DNA from: Sphingomonas sp. LaA6.9 | GTDB taxonomy: Bacteria; Pseudomonadota; Alphaproteobacteria; Sphingomonadales; Sphingomonadaceae | Direction: 5' to 3' | Length of the DNA: 64,000 bases | Assembly: GCF_022601895.1 (NCBI RefSeq) | Contig: NZ_JAKVIO010000003.1 | Location: 62,001-126,000 of the forward strand | In this document: positions 1 through 8,837 of the stretch, one piece after another | Layout: each line of letters begins with the position of its first letter | How positions within the stretch are numbered: the stretch's first letter is position 1 | The notes under the pieces: model-generated | What the model was told of the DNA's origin: nothing | Seen by the model: the letters and a program-made list of their open reading frames with translations, nothing else | The model's database searches: none | Made by a program: the position numbers and the translations under genes

Positions 1-160
1 GCTGTTGCCCGCGGACCGTTACGTCAATCACTGGAACATGCCGCTTCCCGAGGATTCGCGGATGATCCATTTCATCGGCACCTATCGCTTTCACGGCATG
101 GAATATCTCGCACGATCGCGCGCCGCGATCCGCGCGCTGAACGAAAGCGTCGCGGCATGA
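1..160 (+). CDS. 3' end of an unidentified protein (partial)
   Basis: Only the last 52 codons are present, read in the frame that starts at base 2 and stops at TGA 158-160. The fragment contains the segment MIHFIGTYRFHGMEYL followed by an alanine/arginine-rich helix. I faintly associate this ending with glycosyltransferase-like proteins, but the fragment is too short to assign. The stop overlaps the ATG of the next gene (ATGA, 157-160), so the two are probably translationally coupled. Confidence 0.6.
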   Translation, partial: LLPADRYVNHWNMPLPEDSRMIHFIGTYRFHGMEYLARSRAAIRALNESVAA

Positions 161-636
161 GTGTTGCCATTCGCGCTGCCACCCGCCCCGACCTGCCGGT
201 CATTCACGGCTTCATCGTGGCGCTCGCGGAATATGAGAAGCTCGCGCATGAGGTCCGCGCCGACGCGGCCCTGCTTGAACGCAATCTCTTCGGGCCGCAC
301 CCCCATGCCGAGGTTCTGATCGCCGAGATCGACGATGCGCCTGTGGGATTTGCGCTGTTCTTCCACAATTTCTCGACCTTCGAGGGCAAGCCCGGCGTCT
401 ATCTCGAAGACCTCTTCGTTGCGCCCGAGGCGCGCGGGGCAGGGGCAGGGCGCGCTTTGCTCGCGCGACTTGCCGCGATAGCGATCGAGCGCGACTGTGC
501 GCGTCTCGAATGGTCGGTGCTTGACTGGAACGCACCCGCGATCGGCTTTTATCGTGCGATCGGCGCGCGGGCGATGGATGAATGGACCGTCCAGCGGCTC
601 GATGGCGACGCGCTCCGGGCGCTGGCCGCCCCGTGA
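157..636 (+). CDS. GNAT-family N-acetyltransferase
   Basis: The 159-residue protein has the GNAT acetyl-CoA loop RGAGAGRALL at about 93-102, preceded by the strand YLEDLFVAP (82-90). The C-terminal WNAPAIGFY segment (about 124-132) is typical of the family. The pattern most resembles the spermidine/thialysine acetyltransferase branch (SSAT-like), so an amine or amino-acid analogue is the likely acceptor; this is inference from motif layout. It is cytoplasmic, with no signal peptide. The ATG overlaps the stop of the upstream partial gene by four bases. Confidence 0.85.
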   Translation: MSVAIRAATRPDLPVIHGFIVALAEYEKLAHEVRADAALLERNLFGPHPHAEVLIAEIDDAPVGFALFFHNFSTFEGKPGVYLEDLFVAPEARGAGAGRALLARLAAIAIERDCARLEWSVLDWNAPAIGFYRAIGARAMDEWTVQRLDGDALRALAAP

Positions 637-726
637 TCGTAAGGGCGATGGCGTCCTGACGTCATTCGCGCTTCCAGTCGGTGGACAGTGGCGTCTATAG
701 GGCGAACGGCATAATTGGAGTTCATC

Positions 727-1155
727 ATGTTCCGGCGGATTGACGACAGCTTTTCGGTGGCCCCGCAGATCACGCCCGATCAGGTCGCGGCGGCGAAGGC
801 GGACGGGGTGACGATGATCATCAACAACCGCCCCGACGACGAAGAGGCGGGCCAGACCAACGGCGCCGAAATCGCAGCCGCCGCCGAAGCCGCGGGTATC
901 GGCTATCGTGCGATTCCCGTCACCCATGCGGGCTTTTCGGCGAATCAGCTCGACGAGATGAATGCTGCGCTCGACGCCGCGGGCGGGCAGGTGCTCGCCT
1001 ATTGCCGTTCGGGCACGCGCTCGACCTATCTCTGGGCATTGGCGCGTGCGCAGCGCGGTGACGCGCCCGATATGCTCGCCGAAAAGGCTGCGGCTGCGGG
1101 CTATGACCTGTTGTCGATCCGGCCGATGCTAGACGCGCTCAGCGGAGGCCGATGA
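727..1155 (+). CDS. DUF442 / TIGR01244 phosphatase-like protein
   Basis: This 142-residue protein carries the Cys-x5-Arg loop AYCRSGTRS, with C93 as the likely nucleophile and R99 as the phosphate-binding arginine. It follows an N-terminal part rich in Ala-Ala-Lys helices. This matches the DUF442 family, which has a dual-specificity-phosphatase-like fold and has also been linked to sulfur transfer. I chose ATG 727 because GGAG at 717-720 sits six bases upstream; a TTG at 715 would overlap that ribosome site. Its stop overlaps the next start (1152-1155). The substrate is unknown. Confidence 0.8.
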   Translation: MFRRIDDSFSVAPQITPDQVAAAKADGVTMIINNRPDDEEAGQTNGAEIAAAAEAAGIGYRAIPVTHAGFSANQLDEMNAALDAAGGQVLAYCRSGTRSTYLWALARAQRGDAPDMLAEKAAAAGYDLLSIRPMLDALSGGR

Positions 1156-1568
1156 ACTGGCTTTTGCTGGCGGGATCGCTGGCCGGGGTATTGGGGCTCG
1201 CGTTCGTTGCGCGGCTGCTCGGGCTGGGTGAGGAAGCGCGGATCGTCAATCCGGAACACGCCCTCGCGGTGGCGGACGAAGTCGACAGCGGCTTCGAGCC
1301 CGTCGCCGTGGTCGTTGATCGCGCCGGCTATGCCGCGCTGCTGCGTGATCGCGAGGGGCGATTGCTGCTCATACGCGCCCATGGGGCGCATTTCGTCGGG
1401 CGGCGGCTGACACCGTCGGTGGAAGCGCGGCTTGATCGCAACCAATTGACGCTGATCCCCGATGATCCGATGTTCGGTTCTGTGACGCTCAATCTGGGTT
1501 CGCAAGCGGCGGAGTGGGCCAGCCGCATGCGCGATCTGGTCAATGTGGGAACGATGACCGATGCCTGA
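1152..1568 (+). CDS. Small membrane-anchored protein of unknown function
   Basis: The product has 138 residues. Residues 1-24 form a hydrophobic N-terminal segment (MNWLLLAGSLAGVLGLAF) that should act as a membrane anchor or uncleaved signal. The rest is a soluble domain with a repeated pattern of short strands (VAVVVDRAGYAALLRDREG) and no catalytic motif I recognise. It overlaps the upstream gene by four bases and the downstream desaturase gene by eight, so it belongs to the same transcript. I cannot assign a function. Confidence 0.7.
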   Translation: MNWLLLAGSLAGVLGLAFVARLLGLGEEARIVNPEHALAVADEVDSGFEPVAVVVDRAGYAALLRDREGRLLLIRAHGAHFVGRRLTPSVEARLDRNQLTLIPDDPMFGSVTLNLGSQAAEWASRMRDLVNVGTMTDA

Positions 1569-2466
1569 TCTGCCCGATCCGGTGAACCTTGCGGTTCCCG
1601 CGTTCATTGCGCTGGTGCTTGTCGAGATGCTCGCCGCACGCATCCGCGGACGGCATCGCTACGATCCCAAGGATACGCTGACCTCGCTCTCGCTGGGGCT
1701 AGGCAGTACGATCGCGGGCGTGCTCAGCGCGGGCGCAGTGATTGGCATGGCCTGGTGGTTCTGGAACCATCGGTTGTTCGACATCCCCTATGTCTGGTGG
1801 GCATGGGGCCTGTGCTTCGTGCTCGACGACCTGGCCTATTACGCTTTTCATCGCTCGGCGCACCGCGTCCGCTGGTTCTGGGCGAGCCATGTCATCCATC
1901 ATTCGAGCCAGCATTATAATCTTTCAACCGCGCTGCGGCAGACCTGGACAGGCTTCCTCAGCCTTGCCTTCATCTTTCGCCTGCCGTTGTTTCTGATCGG
2001 CTTTCCGCCGGCGATGGTGCTGTTCTGCGGCGGCATCAACCTGATCTACCAGTTCTGGATCCATACCGAAATGATCGGACGGATGCCGCGCTGGTTCGAG
2101 GCGGTGATGAACACGCCCTCGCATCACCGCGTCCATCACGCGACCAACCCGCGCTATCTCGACAAGAATTACGCGGGAGTCTTCATCATCTGGGATCGCA
2201 TGTTCGGCTCCTTCGTCCGCGAACGCGACGACGATCGTCCGCGCTATGGCATCGTCCGGAATCTGGGCAGCTACAACCTGCTCTGGGCGGCGTTCCACGA
2301 ATGGGTAGGCATCGCGAAGGACGTATGGAAGGCGCCGGGGCTCGGCAACAAGCTGCGCTACATGATCGCGCCGCCGGGCTGGAGCCACGACGGATCGCGC
2401 GATTCGAGCGAGACGATCCGCGCGCGCTGGATGGCGCGGCAAACCGTTCCCGAACCCGCCGAGTAA
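1561..2466 (+). CDS. Sterol desaturase / fatty acid hydroxylase family protein
   Basis: The 301-residue integral membrane protein has the histidine boxes that bind the di-iron centre of this superfamily: HRSAH at 97-101, HVIHHSSQH at 110-118, a lone His near 168, and SHHRVHH at 187-193. Several hydrophobic segments precede and separate the boxes. Members hydroxylate or desaturate lipids, sterols or carotenoids, and in sphingomonads some act on carotenoids or ornithine lipids; the substrate here cannot be read from sequence. It overlaps the preceding gene by eight bases. Confidence 0.88.
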   Translation: MPDLPDPVNLAVPAFIALVLVEMLAARIRGRHRYDPKDTLTSLSLGLGSTIAGVLSAGAVIGMAWWFWNHRLFDIPYVWWAWGLCFVLDDLAYYAFHRSAHRVRWFWASHVIHHSSQHYNLSTALRQTWTGFLSLAFIFRLPLFLIGFPPAMVLFCGGINLIYQFWIHTEMIGRMPRWFEAVMNTPSHHRVHHATNPRYLDKNYAGVFIIWDRMFGSFVRERDDDRPRYGIVRNLGSYNLLWAAFHEWVGIAKDVWKAPGLGNKLRYMIAPPGWSHDGSRDSSETIRARWMARQTVPEPAE

Positions 2467-2519
2467 TCAGGCCGTCATTTCCAGCACGTCGGCCAGCAGC
2501 GCTTGCCAAGTCCTCGTAT

Positions 2520-2537
2520 GACGTTAACGTAAACGTC
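2520..2537. promoter_or_regulatory. MerR/LiuR-like operator palindrome
   Basis: GACGTT-AACGTA-AACGTC is an 18-base dyad with only one mismatched symmetric pair. It contains the perfect 10-base palindrome ACGTTAACGT at 2521-2530. It ends about 35 bases before the chosen start of the GMC oxidoreductase. From memory, MerR-type regulators of branched-chain amino acid and fatty acid catabolism (LiuR class) bind very similar TTACGTNNACGTAA motifs. No merR-like gene is in this window. Confidence 0.55.
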
Positions 2538-2571
2538 CAATGCCGGGTACATGGCGCGAGCGGAGGGGCTG

Positions 2572-4197
2572 ATGGACGAAGTCGATATCGTGGTGATTGG
2601 CGGCGGTTCGGGTGGCAGCGCGGTCGCGGGACGGCTTGCCGAGGGCGGCCGCTTTTCGGTCGCGCTGCTGGAGGCGGGCGGCACCAACGACAACTGGCGG
2701 GTCAAGGCGCCGGGCATGATGCCCTTTCTGCCCGACGCTTCGAACTGGCGTTTCGAAACCGTGCCCCAGCTCGGCCTCAACGGTCGCGCGGGCTATCAGC
2801 CGCGCGGGCGGGGGCTTGGCGGGTCGAGCGCCATCAACGCGATGATCTATATCCGCGGCAATGCCTGGGACTATGACAATTGGGCGGCGTTGGGTTGCGA
2901 TGGCTGGTCCTGGGCCGATGTGCTCCCCGTGTTCCGGGCATGCGAGGATAACGAGCGCGGCGCAGACGCATGGCACGGCGCTGGCGGACCGCTTTCGGTC
3001 AGCGACCAGCACAGCCCCAATCCGGGAAGCCTCGCCTTCGTCGAGTCCGCTGCAAGCCTGCAATTGCCGCGTACCTCAGACTTCAACGGCGCGCAGTTCG
3101 AGGGTGTCGGCATCTATCAGGTGACGCAGCGCGGCGGCGAACGCTGGAGTGCGGCACGCGCCTTTGTCGAGCCCAATCGCGCGCGGATCGACGTACGCAC
3201 GAATGCGCTTGTGGAACGCGTACTGATTGAGAACGGTCGGGCGACGGGCGTCGTCTATCGTCAGGGCGGGGCGACGCGAACGGTGCGGGCACGCGGCGCG
3301 GTGGTTCTGGCGGGCGGCGCCTTCGGATCGCCCCAGACGCTGATGCTGTCGGGAATCGGTCCTGCGGGACATCTGCGCGACCTGGGCATCGATGTCGTGC
3401 TCGACCGGCCTGCAGTGGGCGCCGACCTGCAGGACCATATCGATTATGTCGCGGGCTATGAGACCGCCGGGGCGCCGTTCATGGGCCAGTCGCTAGCGGG
3501 CATGCTCGGCGCTCTCAAGGGCATGGTGCAATGGTTCCGGCATCGTTCGGGGCCCTTCACCACGCCCTATGCCGAGGCCGGCGGCTTTGCGAAGACGCGT
3601 CCCGACCTGCCCATCCCCGACATACAGTTCCATTTCGTGCCTGCGTTGCTTGAGGATCATGGGCGCACCAAGGTGAAGGGGCACGGCTTTTCCTGCCATG
3701 TCTGCGTGCTCAGGCCCGAGAGCCGCGGAAACGTGCGGCTCGCCACGCCCGATGCCGCAGCAGCGCCCGCGATCGACCCGGGCTTCCTGACCGACGATCG
3801 CGACGTGCAGACGCTGCTCGCGGGCGTGAAGCTGATGCGCCGCATCCTCGAAGCGCCGCCGCTGTCGGACTATGCAGGACGCGACCGATACATGGCAGGG
3901 GTGAGCGACGATGCGGCGATGATCGAGATCATCCGCAGCCGCGCCGATACCGTCTATCACCCGGTCGGCACATGCAGAATGGGTGCGGATGAAGCGTCCG
4001 TCGTGGACACGAGTCTCCGCGTACGCGGCGTGGATGGCCTTTATATCGCCGATGCGTCGATCATGCCGCGGCTGGTCAGCGGCAATACCAATGCGCCATC
4101 GATCATGATCGGGGCTCGCTGCGCCGATTTCGTGAGCGCCGATCTGGAGCCTGATCGTTTGAGGTGGAAGCGCGACGCGCTTCCGCCGAAAGCGTGA
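2572..4197 (+). CDS. GMC-family FAD-dependent oxidoreductase
   Basis: The 541-residue protein begins with the dinucleotide-binding motif GGGSGG (10-15). It carries the GMC signature segments GRGLGGSSAINAM and GGAFGSPQTLMLSGIGP, and ends with HPVGTC (catalytic His about 463) and SGNTNAPS (Asn about 505). It is choline dehydrogenase-like; members oxidise primary alcohols by hydride transfer to FAD. I chose ATG 2572 over 2551 because GGAGGGG at 2562-2568 is spaced ideally for it and the FAD motif then starts ten residues in. The upstream palindrome suggests control by a catabolic regulator. The alcohol substrate is unknown. Confidence 0.92.
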   Translation: MDEVDIVVIGGGSGGSAVAGRLAEGGRFSVALLEAGGTNDNWRVKAPGMMPFLPDASNWRFETVPQLGLNGRAGYQPRGRGLGGSSAINAMIYIRGNAWDYDNWAALGCDGWSWADVLPVFRACEDNERGADAWHGAGGPLSVSDQHSPNPGSLAFVESAASLQLPRTSDFNGAQFEGVGIYQVTQRGGERWSAARAFVEPNRARIDVRTNALVERVLIENGRATGVVYRQGGATRTVRARGAVVLAGGAFGSPQTLMLSGIGPAGHLRDLGIDVVLDRPAVGADLQDHIDYVAGYETAGAPFMGQSLAGMLGALKGMVQWFRHRSGPFTTPYAEAGGFAKTRPDLPIPDIQFHFVPALLEDHGRTKVKGHGFSCHVCVLRPESRGNVRLATPDAAAAPAIDPGFLTDDRDVQTLLAGVKLMRRILEAPPLSDYAGRDRYMAGVSDDAAMIEIIRSRADTVYHPVGTCRMGADEASVVDTSLRVRGVDGLYIADASIMPRLVSGNTNAPSIMIGARCADFVSADLEPDRLRWKRDALPPKA

Positions 4198-4272
4198 ATC
4201 AGGCTCTATTTCAACAGGCGAGACCTTGATCGTTTCAAGCTGATTCAGCCTGAAAGTCTGGCGGCATGAAAT

Positions 4273-4300
4273 AGGGCCGGCGCCTTTCAGCGCCGGCCCT
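4273..4300. terminator. Terminator hairpin between convergent genes
   Basis: AGGGCCGGCGC pairs perfectly over 11 bases with GCGCCGGCCCT around a six-base loop. There is only a weak T tract on either side. It lies between the convergent GMC and TonB-receptor genes and probably serves both. An outer arm, CTATTTCA at 4206-4213 with TGAAATAG at 4267-4274, could extend the structure. Confidence 0.75.
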
Positions 4301-4317
4301 CCTCCCCCAGAGTGTGT

Positions 4318-6717
4318 TCAGAAGCCCTTGCGGACGGTGAGCCCGATCGTGCGGGGCTGGCCCACCTGGAAGCCCAGGCGCGCGCGGCCGCCGCGCTCGC
4401 GGTCGAACGACAGCAGCGCGCTCTCGTCGAGCAGGTTGTTGACATAGAGCGTGATCCCGAGCTCGTTGTCGAACTCGAGGCCCGCGCTCAGATTGATGAG
4501 CTGGTAGTCGGGCAGCTTGAGGTCGAGCGTTGTTGCCGCAGTTGCGGGCATGCCCGCAAATGCAAGATTGTGGACGAAGGTGCGCGGGTTGTTCTCCTGA
4601 TCGCCCGGCTGCGTGAAACGGCTGCCGACATGCTGGAACGACGCCGAGACGAAGGCCTCGTTGCCGTCATTGTCGATCGGGAAGCTGTAGGTCGCCGCGG
4701 CCGCCATCTGGAATTTGGGCACGGTCGGCAGGCGGTTGCCCTCGCGGATGCCGGTGTTTGTGGCAAATGGTTCGGGCAGCGAGGAATCGAATTCGGCTTC
4801 CACCCAGCTTCCGGAAAGCGACAGGTCCAACCCGGTGATCGGGGTCGCCGAGAGTTCGGCTTCGAGCCCCATGGTGTGCGCCTTGGGCACGTTGAACACG
4901 ATGCGCGAGGAGCAGGACCCCGCATCAACCGTTACCTGAAGGTTCTTGATGTCGGTGTAGAAGCCTGCCGCGTTGAAGGTGAGGATGCCGGTTTGCGCTT
5001 TCACGCCCGCTTCGTAGTTCCACAAGGTTTCGTCGTCATAATCCTGGAAACCGCCGAAGATATCGCGGTCTGCGGGCGTACAAAGCGGTACGTTGAGCGG
5101 ATCGTTGACGCCGCCGAGGCGGAAGCCCTTCGATACCTGTGCGTTGAGCGTGACATCGTCCGATGCCTCGTAGCTCAACAGAAAACGCGGCGTGATGCCG
5201 GTCGACGAGGTCTTGTCGCGACGGTTGTCCTGCCCGGAGAAGACGCCGCCCGAAATGAAGCGCCGTTCTTCATTGTATGTATAGTAACGGGCACCGGCGG
5301 TGGCCGTGAGAGCGCCGAACTCGTAGCTGGCCTCGCCGAAGATCGCCAGCTGTTGGAGGGTGTAGGGCAGGTTGGCGTTGTACGGTGAATCGGCGCCAAA
5401 GCCGTTGGCCGCGGCGGCAGAGTCGCCGGGGTTGTTGGCGGCGTCGTAGAACGCGTCATAGCCGGGCGTTGGCAGCCGCTGCAGATAGTCGCGATTGGCG
5501 TCGGTGTAGAAGCCGCCGATCAGCCACTGGAAGGGGCCCGTACCGTTGGAGGCAAGGCGCAATTCCTGCGAAATCTGCTCGAGACCCGTCGTGTCGAGAA
5601 GATTTGACGGAAGCAGGACCGCCGCATTGGGCAGGCCGAAGTCGATCGTGATGCTGCCCGTGAGCGCGCTCGCGTCGCGGCTGACGACAATGTCGCGATT
5701 GATGTAGCTTGTGATCGAGGTGATATCGACCGGCCCCGCGCTGACGTTCATCGTCAGGTCGGCAAGCAGGAATTCGTCTTCGAACTCTTCCTTGAGCAGC
5801 AGATATTGCTGCCGCTTGTCGAAGATCACCTGGGGGCGCGTCGTCGTGAACTGGTTGGCGTAGAGGTTGTAGACCTCCTGACGGTTGAAGCCGTCGGTCG
5901 CGATCTTCTGATATACGATGCGGGGTACGATCGTGAAATCGTCGCTCGGCTGGATCAGGAAGGAAAGCCGCCCACCCGCGCGCCAGCCGTCATTGACGTT
6001 CTGCACCTCGCTGTCGCCTTCGCGCAGCGCGTCGATGAAGCCCGCATATTGGGTGTAATAGCCCACGGCGCGGACCGCGAAGCCGTCGACGATGGGCAGG
6101 TTGATGGCGCCCTTGATATGGCCGCCGAAATCGTCCTCATCGACCATGTTCACATTGGCTTCGACCTTGCCTTCGACCACGTCCAGCTTGGGCTGGTTCG
6201 TGATATAGCGCAGCGTACCGCCCACCGAGCCCGAGCCGAACAGCGTGCCCTGCGGGCCGCGCAGCGTCTCGACGCGGTTGAGGTCGAACAGATCGACGTC
6301 GGGGGTGAACAGCGAGAGCGAGATGACCGATTCATCGAGATAGATGCCCACCTGCTCCTTCACGCCGGGCTGGTCGCGCACGATCTGGCCCGCCGAGACG
6401 CCGCGTACCGACACCTGGCTCTGGCCGGGACCGAGATTCTGGATGGTGAGGCCCGCGACGTTGCGCGACAGATCCTCGATCGTGCTGGCATTGGCGCGTT
6501 CGATATCGGCTTCGGTCTGCGCGTTGATCGAAAAGGGAACATCCTGGATCGTCGAGGCGCGTTTGGTGGCGGTGACGATGATATCGCTGCCCTGATCGGC
6601 GGCTTGGGGCTGGGGATCCTGCGCTGCTGCCGGCGTGGCCGCGACGGCCAGCGCAATTGCACAACTTCCTGCAAAAAGAAGATATTTTGCAAAAGTATCG
6701 GCCTGCGATGCAGACAT
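4318..6717 (-). CDS. TonB-dependent outer-membrane receptor
   Basis: The 799-residue product has a signal peptide ending in TPAAAQ, then the plug-domain signature IIVTATKRASTIQDVPFSI. Later come the conserved plug segment VETLRGPQGTLFGSGSVGGT and a long beta-barrel ending in an aromatic residue (VRKGF). It imports an unidentified scarce ligand across the outer membrane using TonB energy. The usual automatic start lies 35 codons upstream; I prefer ATG 6717 because GGGAGG is six bases before it and it gives a proper signal peptide. It is convergent with the GMC gene; whether the two act on one substrate is open. Confidence 0.93.
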   Translation of the reverse strand: MSASQADTFAKYLLFAGSCAIALAVAATPAAAQDPQPQAADQGSDIIVTATKRASTIQDVPFSINAQTEADIERANASTIEDLSRNVAGLTIQNLGPGQSQVSVRGVSAGQIVRDQPGVKEQVGIYLDESVISLSLFTPDVDLFDLNRVETLRGPQGTLFGSGSVGGTLRYITNQPKLDVVEGKVEANVNMVDEDDFGGHIKGAINLPIVDGFAVRAVGYYTQYAGFIDALREGDSEVQNVNDGWRAGGRLSFLIQPSDDFTIVPRIVYQKIATDGFNRQEVYNLYANQFTTTRPQVIFDKRQQYLLLKEEFEDEFLLADLTMNVSAGPVDITSITSYINRDIVVSRDASALTGSITIDFGLPNAAVLLPSNLLDTTGLEQISQELRLASNGTGPFQWLIGGFYTDANRDYLQRLPTPGYDAFYDAANNPGDSAAAANGFGADSPYNANLPYTLQQLAIFGEASYEFGALTATAGARYYTYNEERRFISGGVFSGQDNRRDKTSSTGITPRFLLSYEASDDVTLNAQVSKGFRLGGVNDPLNVPLCTPADRDIFGGFQDYDDETLWNYEAGVKAQTGILTFNAAGFYTDIKNLQVTVDAGSCSSRIVFNVPKAHTMGLEAELSATPITGLDLSLSGSWVEAEFDSSLPEPFATNTGIREGNRLPTVPKFQMAAAATYSFPIDNDGNEAFVSASFQHVGSRFTQPGDQENNPRTFVHNLAFAGMPATAATTLDLKLPDYQLINLSAGLEFDNELGITLYVNNLLDESALLSFDRERGGRARLGFQVGQPRTIGLTVRKGF

Positions 6718-6749
6718 AGTCATCCTCCCTGTGCTTATTTTGTTGTCTT

Positions 6750-6778
6750 GTAATAAAATTATGCCGGCGCGGTCACAA
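6750..6778 (-). promoter_or_regulatory. Putative sigma-70 promoter for the TonB receptor
   Basis: On the minus strand, TTGTGA (6778-6773) is followed after exactly 17 bases by TATTAC (6755-6750). The surrounding DNA is unusually AT-rich for this genome. The predicted transcription start is about 25 bases before ATG 6717. Confidence 0.4.
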
Positions 6779-6824
6779 GTTGGCCGCACCGATTTTGGCC
6801 GGGCGTTGCATTTGTGCACCAAAT

Positions 6825-6856
6825 AAAAAAGGGCCGGTGTGTCGCCACACCGGCCC
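6825..6856 (-). terminator. Rho-independent terminator of glnK-amt
   Basis: Read on the minus strand, GGGCCGGTGTG pairs perfectly with CACACCGGCCC around a four-base loop and is followed by six T residues (plus-strand A run 6825-6830). It lies about 70 bases after the amt stop. Confidence 0.9.
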
Positions 6857-6925
6857 AGTCAGTTCGCAGGAGGAACTCCTTGAGGAAGGCGGCCCGGGGA
6901 ATAAGTGGGCCGCCCTCCAAACTTG

Positions 6926-8401
6926 TCAGTAGTTGTAGGCGCGTTCGTTGTGCGACGAGAGGTCGAGCCCTTCGCGCTCGGCTTCTTCGCTCGGGCGCAG
7001 ACCCAGCGTCTTGTCGACGATGAAGTAGAGGATCGCGGAGCCCACGCCGGACCAGACGAGCGTCAGCGCCACTGCCTTGATCTGCGTGATGACCTGTGCG
7101 CCCATGTCATAGGTGCCGACGACTGCGGGCATTACGGTATAGTCGAAGAAGCCCTGGCCGCCGAGTGCCGGGTCGGCGACGATGCCAGTGCCGATAGCGC
7201 CGATGATGCCGCCGATGCAGTGAATGCCGAACACGTCGAGCGTATCGTCATAGCCAAGCTTGTTCTTCACGGTCGACACGAAGAAGAAGCAGATCGGCGA
7301 AACGATCAGGCCGAGCAGGATCGAGGTCATCGGTGCGGCGAAGCCCGAGGCCGGAGTGATCGCGACAAGGCCGGCAACCGCACCTGACACTGCGCCGAGC
7401 AGCGAGGGGCGGCCATGCTTGATTTGCTCGACGATGGCCCAGCTCACCGCAGCGGCGGCCGTGGCGACGAAGGTGTTGATGAAGGCGACCGCGGTCACGC
7501 CATTGGCTTCGAGATTGGAGCCGGCGTTGAAGCCGAACCAGCCCACCCACAGCAGCGAGGCGCCGATCATGGTCATGGTGAGCGAGTGCGGCGGTGTTGC
7601 TTCCTTGCCGAAGCCGATGCGCTTGCCGATCATGAGGCAGCCGACAAGACCAGCGATGCCTGCATTGATGTGGACGACGGTGCCGCCGGCGAAGTCGAGT
7701 GCGCCCCAGCCCCAGAGCAGGCCGGTGTCGGTCGGTGCGTCCTTCAGGAAGTCCGGACCCGCCCAGTACCAGACCATATGCGCGATCGGGAAGTAGACGA
7801 CGGTCAGCCAGAGCACCGTGAAGATCATCAGCGAGGAGAATTTCACGCGTTCGGCAAAGGCGCCGACGATGAGCGCTGGCGTGATGCACGCAAACGTCAT
7901 CTGGAACACGACGAACGCATATTCGGGTATGTAGACGCCGTTGGAGAAGGTGGCGGCAAGGGTCGTGCCGTCAACACCCTGAAGGAAGAGCTTGCTCAGG
8001 CCGCCGATGAAGCTGTTGCCGCTGGTGAAAGCGAGGCTGTAGCCCCAGCTGACCCAGACGAGCGCGGCGATCGAAACGATCATGAAAACCTGCATCAGCA
8101 CCGAGAGCATGTTCTTGGTGCGGACGAGGCCGCCATAGAAGAGCGCGAGGCCCGGGATCGACATCATCAGCACGAGTACCGAGGAAACCAGCATCCAGGC
8201 GGTGTCGCCCTTGTTGACCATCTCCGCGGTCGGCACGAAGGCAGCGGCTGCGGCCGGTGCGGCCTCGGTGGCCGCTGCCGCGGCATTGCCCGCGGCTTCT
8301 GCTACATTGGCCACCGCGGTGTTCGCCCAGGCGGGCAATGCGGCGAGGAACGACGCGCCGATCGCGCCCGCACCCGCCACTATCTTTCTGGAAGTCGTCA
8401 T
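6926..8401 (-). CDS. amt: Ammonium transporter
   Basis: The 491-residue protein has an N-terminal signal-like segment, an Ala-rich linker (about 30-60), and then the polytopic Amt/Mep/Rh core. Visible family features are GDTAWMLVSSVLVLMMSIPG at the first transmembrane helix, the FYGGLVRTKN loop, and DFAGGTVVHINAGIAGLV with the pore-region His. The C-terminal tail can interact with GlnK. ATG 8401 is preceded by a GGGGGAAAG ribosome site. A long upstream extension of the frame is only the shadow of glnK. It is 16 bases downstream of glnK, so it is co-transcribed from the sigma-54 promoter. Confidence 0.95.
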   Translation of the reverse strand: MTTSRKIVAGAGAIGASFLAALPAWANTAVANVAEAAGNAAAAATEAAPAAAAAFVPTAEMVNKGDTAWMLVSSVLVLMMSIPGLALFYGGLVRTKNMLSVLMQVFMIVSIAALVWVSWGYSLAFTSGNSFIGGLSKLFLQGVDGTTLAATFSNGVYIPEYAFVVFQMTFACITPALIVGAFAERVKFSSLMIFTVLWLTVVYFPIAHMVWYWAGPDFLKDAPTDTGLLWGWGALDFAGGTVVHINAGIAGLVGCLMIGKRIGFGKEATPPHSLTMTMIGASLLWVGWFGFNAGSNLEANGVTAVAFINTFVATAAAAVSWAIVEQIKHGRPSLLGAVSGAVAGLVAITPASGFAAPMTSILLGLIVSPICFFFVSTVKNKLGYDDTLDVFGIHCIGGIIGAIGTGIVADPALGGQGFFDYTVMPAVVGTYDMGAQVITQIKAVALTLVWSGVGSAILYFIVDKTLGLRPSEEAEREGLDLSSHNERAYNY

Positions 8402-8417
8402 CTTTCCCCCTTTGTGA

Positions 8418-8756
8418 TTAGAGCGCGGTCTCGTCGGTCTCGCCGGTGCGGATGCGCACCGCCTGCCCGACATCGAGCACGAAGATCTTGCCGTCGCCGA
8501 TCGCGCCGGTGTTGGCGGATGCCTGTACGGCTTCGACGACGCGATCGGCCAAGTCGGAGGTGCAGACCACCTCGATCTTGATCTTGGGAACCATGTTGGT
8601 GCTGTATTCAGCGCCGCGATAGATTTCGGTCTGGCCCTTCTGGCGGCCAAAACCCTTTACCTCGGTGACGGTCATGCCCGCCACACCAAGCTCGGAAAGT
8701 GCTTCGCGCACCTCGTCGAGCTTGAAGGGTTTAATGATGGCTATGACGAGTTTCAT
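8418..8756 (-). CDS. glnK: PII nitrogen-regulatory protein GlnK
   Basis: This is a full-length 112-residue PII protein. It carries the T-loop EIYRGAEYSTN with the uridylylation site Y51, the B-loop TGAIGDGKIFV, and the C-terminal motif RIRTGETDETAL. PII proteins sense 2-oxoglutarate, ATP and glutamine status, and the GlnK type blocks Amt at high ammonium. The amt gene directly downstream makes GlnK the better name than GlnB. A ribosome site (AAGGGGG) lies before ATG 8756. Confidence 0.95.
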   Translation of the reverse strand: MKLVIAIIKPFKLDEVREALSELGVAGMTVTEVKGFGRQKGQTEIYRGAEYSTNMVPKIKIEVVCTSDLADRVVEAVQASANTGAIGDGKIFVLDVGQAVRIRTGETDETAL

Positions 8757-8792
8757 TCGGCCCCCTTCTGAATGTGTCCGGAATATTACTCC

Positions 8793-8807
8793 GCAAGGGG
8801 TGTGCCA
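8793..8807 (-). promoter_or_regulatory. Sigma-54 promoter of glnK-amt
   Basis: The minus strand reads TGGCAC-ACCCC-TTGC, with GG and GC separated by exactly ten bases, as in the -24/-12 consensus. The predicted start is near 8781, 25 bases before the glnK ATG. RpoN-dependent expression through NtrC is the known control of glnK-amt operons. Confidence 0.85.
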
Positions 8808-8837
8808 GATTCGAAAATTGCCCGAAATCAGCCGTGA

